Shown: positions 62,607 through 64,000 of the stretch, one piece after another | Position numbering within the stretch: the stretch's first letter is position 1 | Layout: each line of letters starts with the position of its first letter | DNA from: Epiperipatus broadwayi | Taxonomy: Eukaryota > Onychophora > Udeonychophora > Euonychophora > Peripatidae | Direction of reading: 5' to 3' | Assembly: GCA_028023455.1 (NCBI GenBank) | Contig: JAQFVV010001074.1 | Location: 1-64,000 of the forward strand | DNA length: 64,000 nucleotides | Notes under the pieces: model-generated | What the model was told of the DNA's origin: nothing | Database searches by the model: none | Seen by the model: only the letters and a program-made list of their open reading frames with translations | Position numbers and translations under genes: made by a program

Positions 62607-64000
62607 CTAACATAATCTCTCCATACTTTGTTGAGTGGCCTGAAATCTCTGTATTGTTATTCTAGTAAGTATTCAAGTCTTAGATCTATAAGTAAGAACT
62701 GGTAACACACATTTATTAAAAACTCTTTTCAAAAACATTTATTAAAAACTCTTTTCAAAAACATAGGTTAATTTCCTTTTAATATATAATTATTTCTCCC
62801 AAAAGCACTCTAACCATGTTTAATTCTATGATTAATTTCATCCATTATGTTTTTCATCTGTAGTAATAATCTGACTAAGATGGTTGTAGCTGTTAATTTT
62901 TTCTAACCCTTCATTATCAATCTTTATTTTAAAAAATCCATTGTTTTTCACATTTACCTTTTAATCCTACTTTCTTACTTTCATCGGTTAACTCTTGCAA
63001 CATTTCCTAAAGCTCTAAAGCATTATTTGCAAAAACTATTAAATCATCTGCAAAATTTACATGACATAAATAATCTGCATTTATTTTTTATTCCCTTAGC
63101 TTCTCATTTTAATCCACAAAATATTTCTTGCAAAACTGTTGTAAAAAGTTTTGGAGATATGAAGTCACCCTGTCATACATTCTTCTCAATGCTAATTTTT
63201 TACTATCATTATGTAATCTAATTGATACTGTTACATTTTTATAAATATTTCTCAGAATATAATGATCCAATGTTTTAATTATTGAAGAAATACTTATAGA
63301 ATCAAATGCCTTTTCGTAGTCTACAAATCCAAACCATAATGTCAGCTCATATTCATTGTTCCTTCCTATAACTTCTCTCAATACTTGGATGTGGTCTCCT
63401 GTACTAAAACTAATTAAATTTAACCCGTCCTTTTATTTGGTTAAAATACAAAGTTTGCTGTCAATGAGTTGTAATTATTTTGTAAAAAAATTGTGTAGAA
63501 CTGATGAAAAAAACTGATAGGCTATATTTTCTAGTATCTTCTTTATCACCTTTTTAAAATATTAATACTTCATTCTTCCAATCATTCAGTACATCTTTAT
63601 CATTTAGACATTTGGTATATGATTTACCCAAAAAATTTTTATATTTCTTGTCCTGCTTCTTTTAAGATATCAATTATTATTCCATCATTACTTGGAGCTT
63701 TTTCCTTCTATATAAATTTAAATGCATATCACTTCCTCATTTAAAATATTGGGCAATTCAGAAAATATAGTAGTTGTAAGAGATGCTTTTCTTTGTTCTT
63801 TATTGCTATATAATTCTTGATAGAACTGCTTTACACATTTCATGATGTCATCTGTCTTTTTAGCAATAGTTCCATCTATTTAGCTTATTGCAGAAATAAG
63901 TTTCCTAGCAATACCAAGATGTTGTTTTACACCCTTGAGTCTTTTATTCTCTTCTACAACTTTCCTTGCCAGTTCACCATTATAACTTTTTTATATCATT
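62607..64000 (-). pseudogene. RTE-type LINE copy a, reverse transcriptase part
   Basis: From the window edge, the minus strand shows degraded RTE blocks in order. They are IDGTIAKKTDDIMKCVKQFY (about 63880), KAPSNDG (about 63700), WFGFVDYEKAFDSI (about 63340, catalytic domain A), TVSIRLHNDSKKL (about 63200), VNFADDLIVFAN (about 63060, catalytic FADD), INSYNHLSQII and KRVFNKCVLPVLTY, ending at SMERL next to the insertion border. Many stops and frameshifts are present. A perfect 26-bp tandem duplication (62709-62734 and 62735-62760) lies inside. The 3' end is at 51910-52248. The 5' end lies outside the window. Confidence 0.85.

Overview
The window looks like a non-coding, repeat-dense stretch of a eukaryotic, probably invertebrate, nuclear genome. 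By eye it is about three-quarters A+T. I found no bacterial gene organisation, no rRNA, no CRISPR and no host protein-coding exon that I can defend. Nearly every convincing open frame is a decayed transposable-element (TE) fragment: two LINE families (one RTE-like), Penelope-like GIY-YIG endonuclease pieces, a ZBED5-type hAT transposase and the C-terminus of a Tigger/pogo-like transposase. The species cannot be named from this sequence.

Layout. 1-9.3 kb: AT-rich sequence with few landmarks. 9.3-14.7 kb: a GC-rich MITE, a small palindrome and several local tandem repeats. 15.1 kb: a ribozyme-bearing repeat. 16.1-17.2 kb: a Tigger-like deletion derivative. 17.9 kb: a retroposed tRNA-like sequence with a perfect 15-bp target-site duplication (TSD). 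18-27 kb: mostly unremarkable. 27.3-29.0 kb: an unclassified element with inverted ends and an 8-bp TSD. 29.7-34.1 kb: two LINE copies on the minus strand. The first is split by a 1.05-kb palindromic element. The second ends in a very long (TTA)n array. 35.4 kb: a foldback element. 37.4-39.1 kb: a hAT element with TSD. 41.6-42.6 kb: two palindromes. 44.2-44.9 kb: two more ribozyme-family repeats. 50.1-51.1 kb: a 1-kb palindrome. 51.9-64 kb: an RTE-type LINE interrupted by a 10.36-kb insertion, itself an inverted pair of Penelope-like copies with later insertions nested inside.

The most interesting signal is a set of hammerhead-ribozyme motifs in palindromic repeats. The two arms at 50.2 and 50.9 kb each fold on paper into a compact type-I hammerhead: CUGAUGA and GAAA cores, a 5-bp stem I, and a self-complementary loopless stem III. 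A second family at 15.1, 30.6, 30.8 and 44.2 kb has the same core layout with a canonical GUC cleavage triplet. The palindromes at 30.1-31.2, 42.3-42.6, 50.1-51.1 and 52.2-62.6 kb share one plan: two copies head to head with ribozyme or tail ends facing outward, one end being about 40-55 nt longer. Hammerheads and a short terminal 'tail' are known in Penelope-like elements, and non-autonomous hammerhead retroelements (retrozymes) are known in animals. I infer that these palindromes are inverted-dimer insertions of Penelope-related or retrozyme-like elements.

Nesting gives a relative order of events. The RTE copy is older than the Penelope dimer inserted in it. That dimer later received a short RTE insertion (13-bp TSD), a Tigger-like element that itself carries a palindromic MITE, and an unexplained 5.4-kb block.
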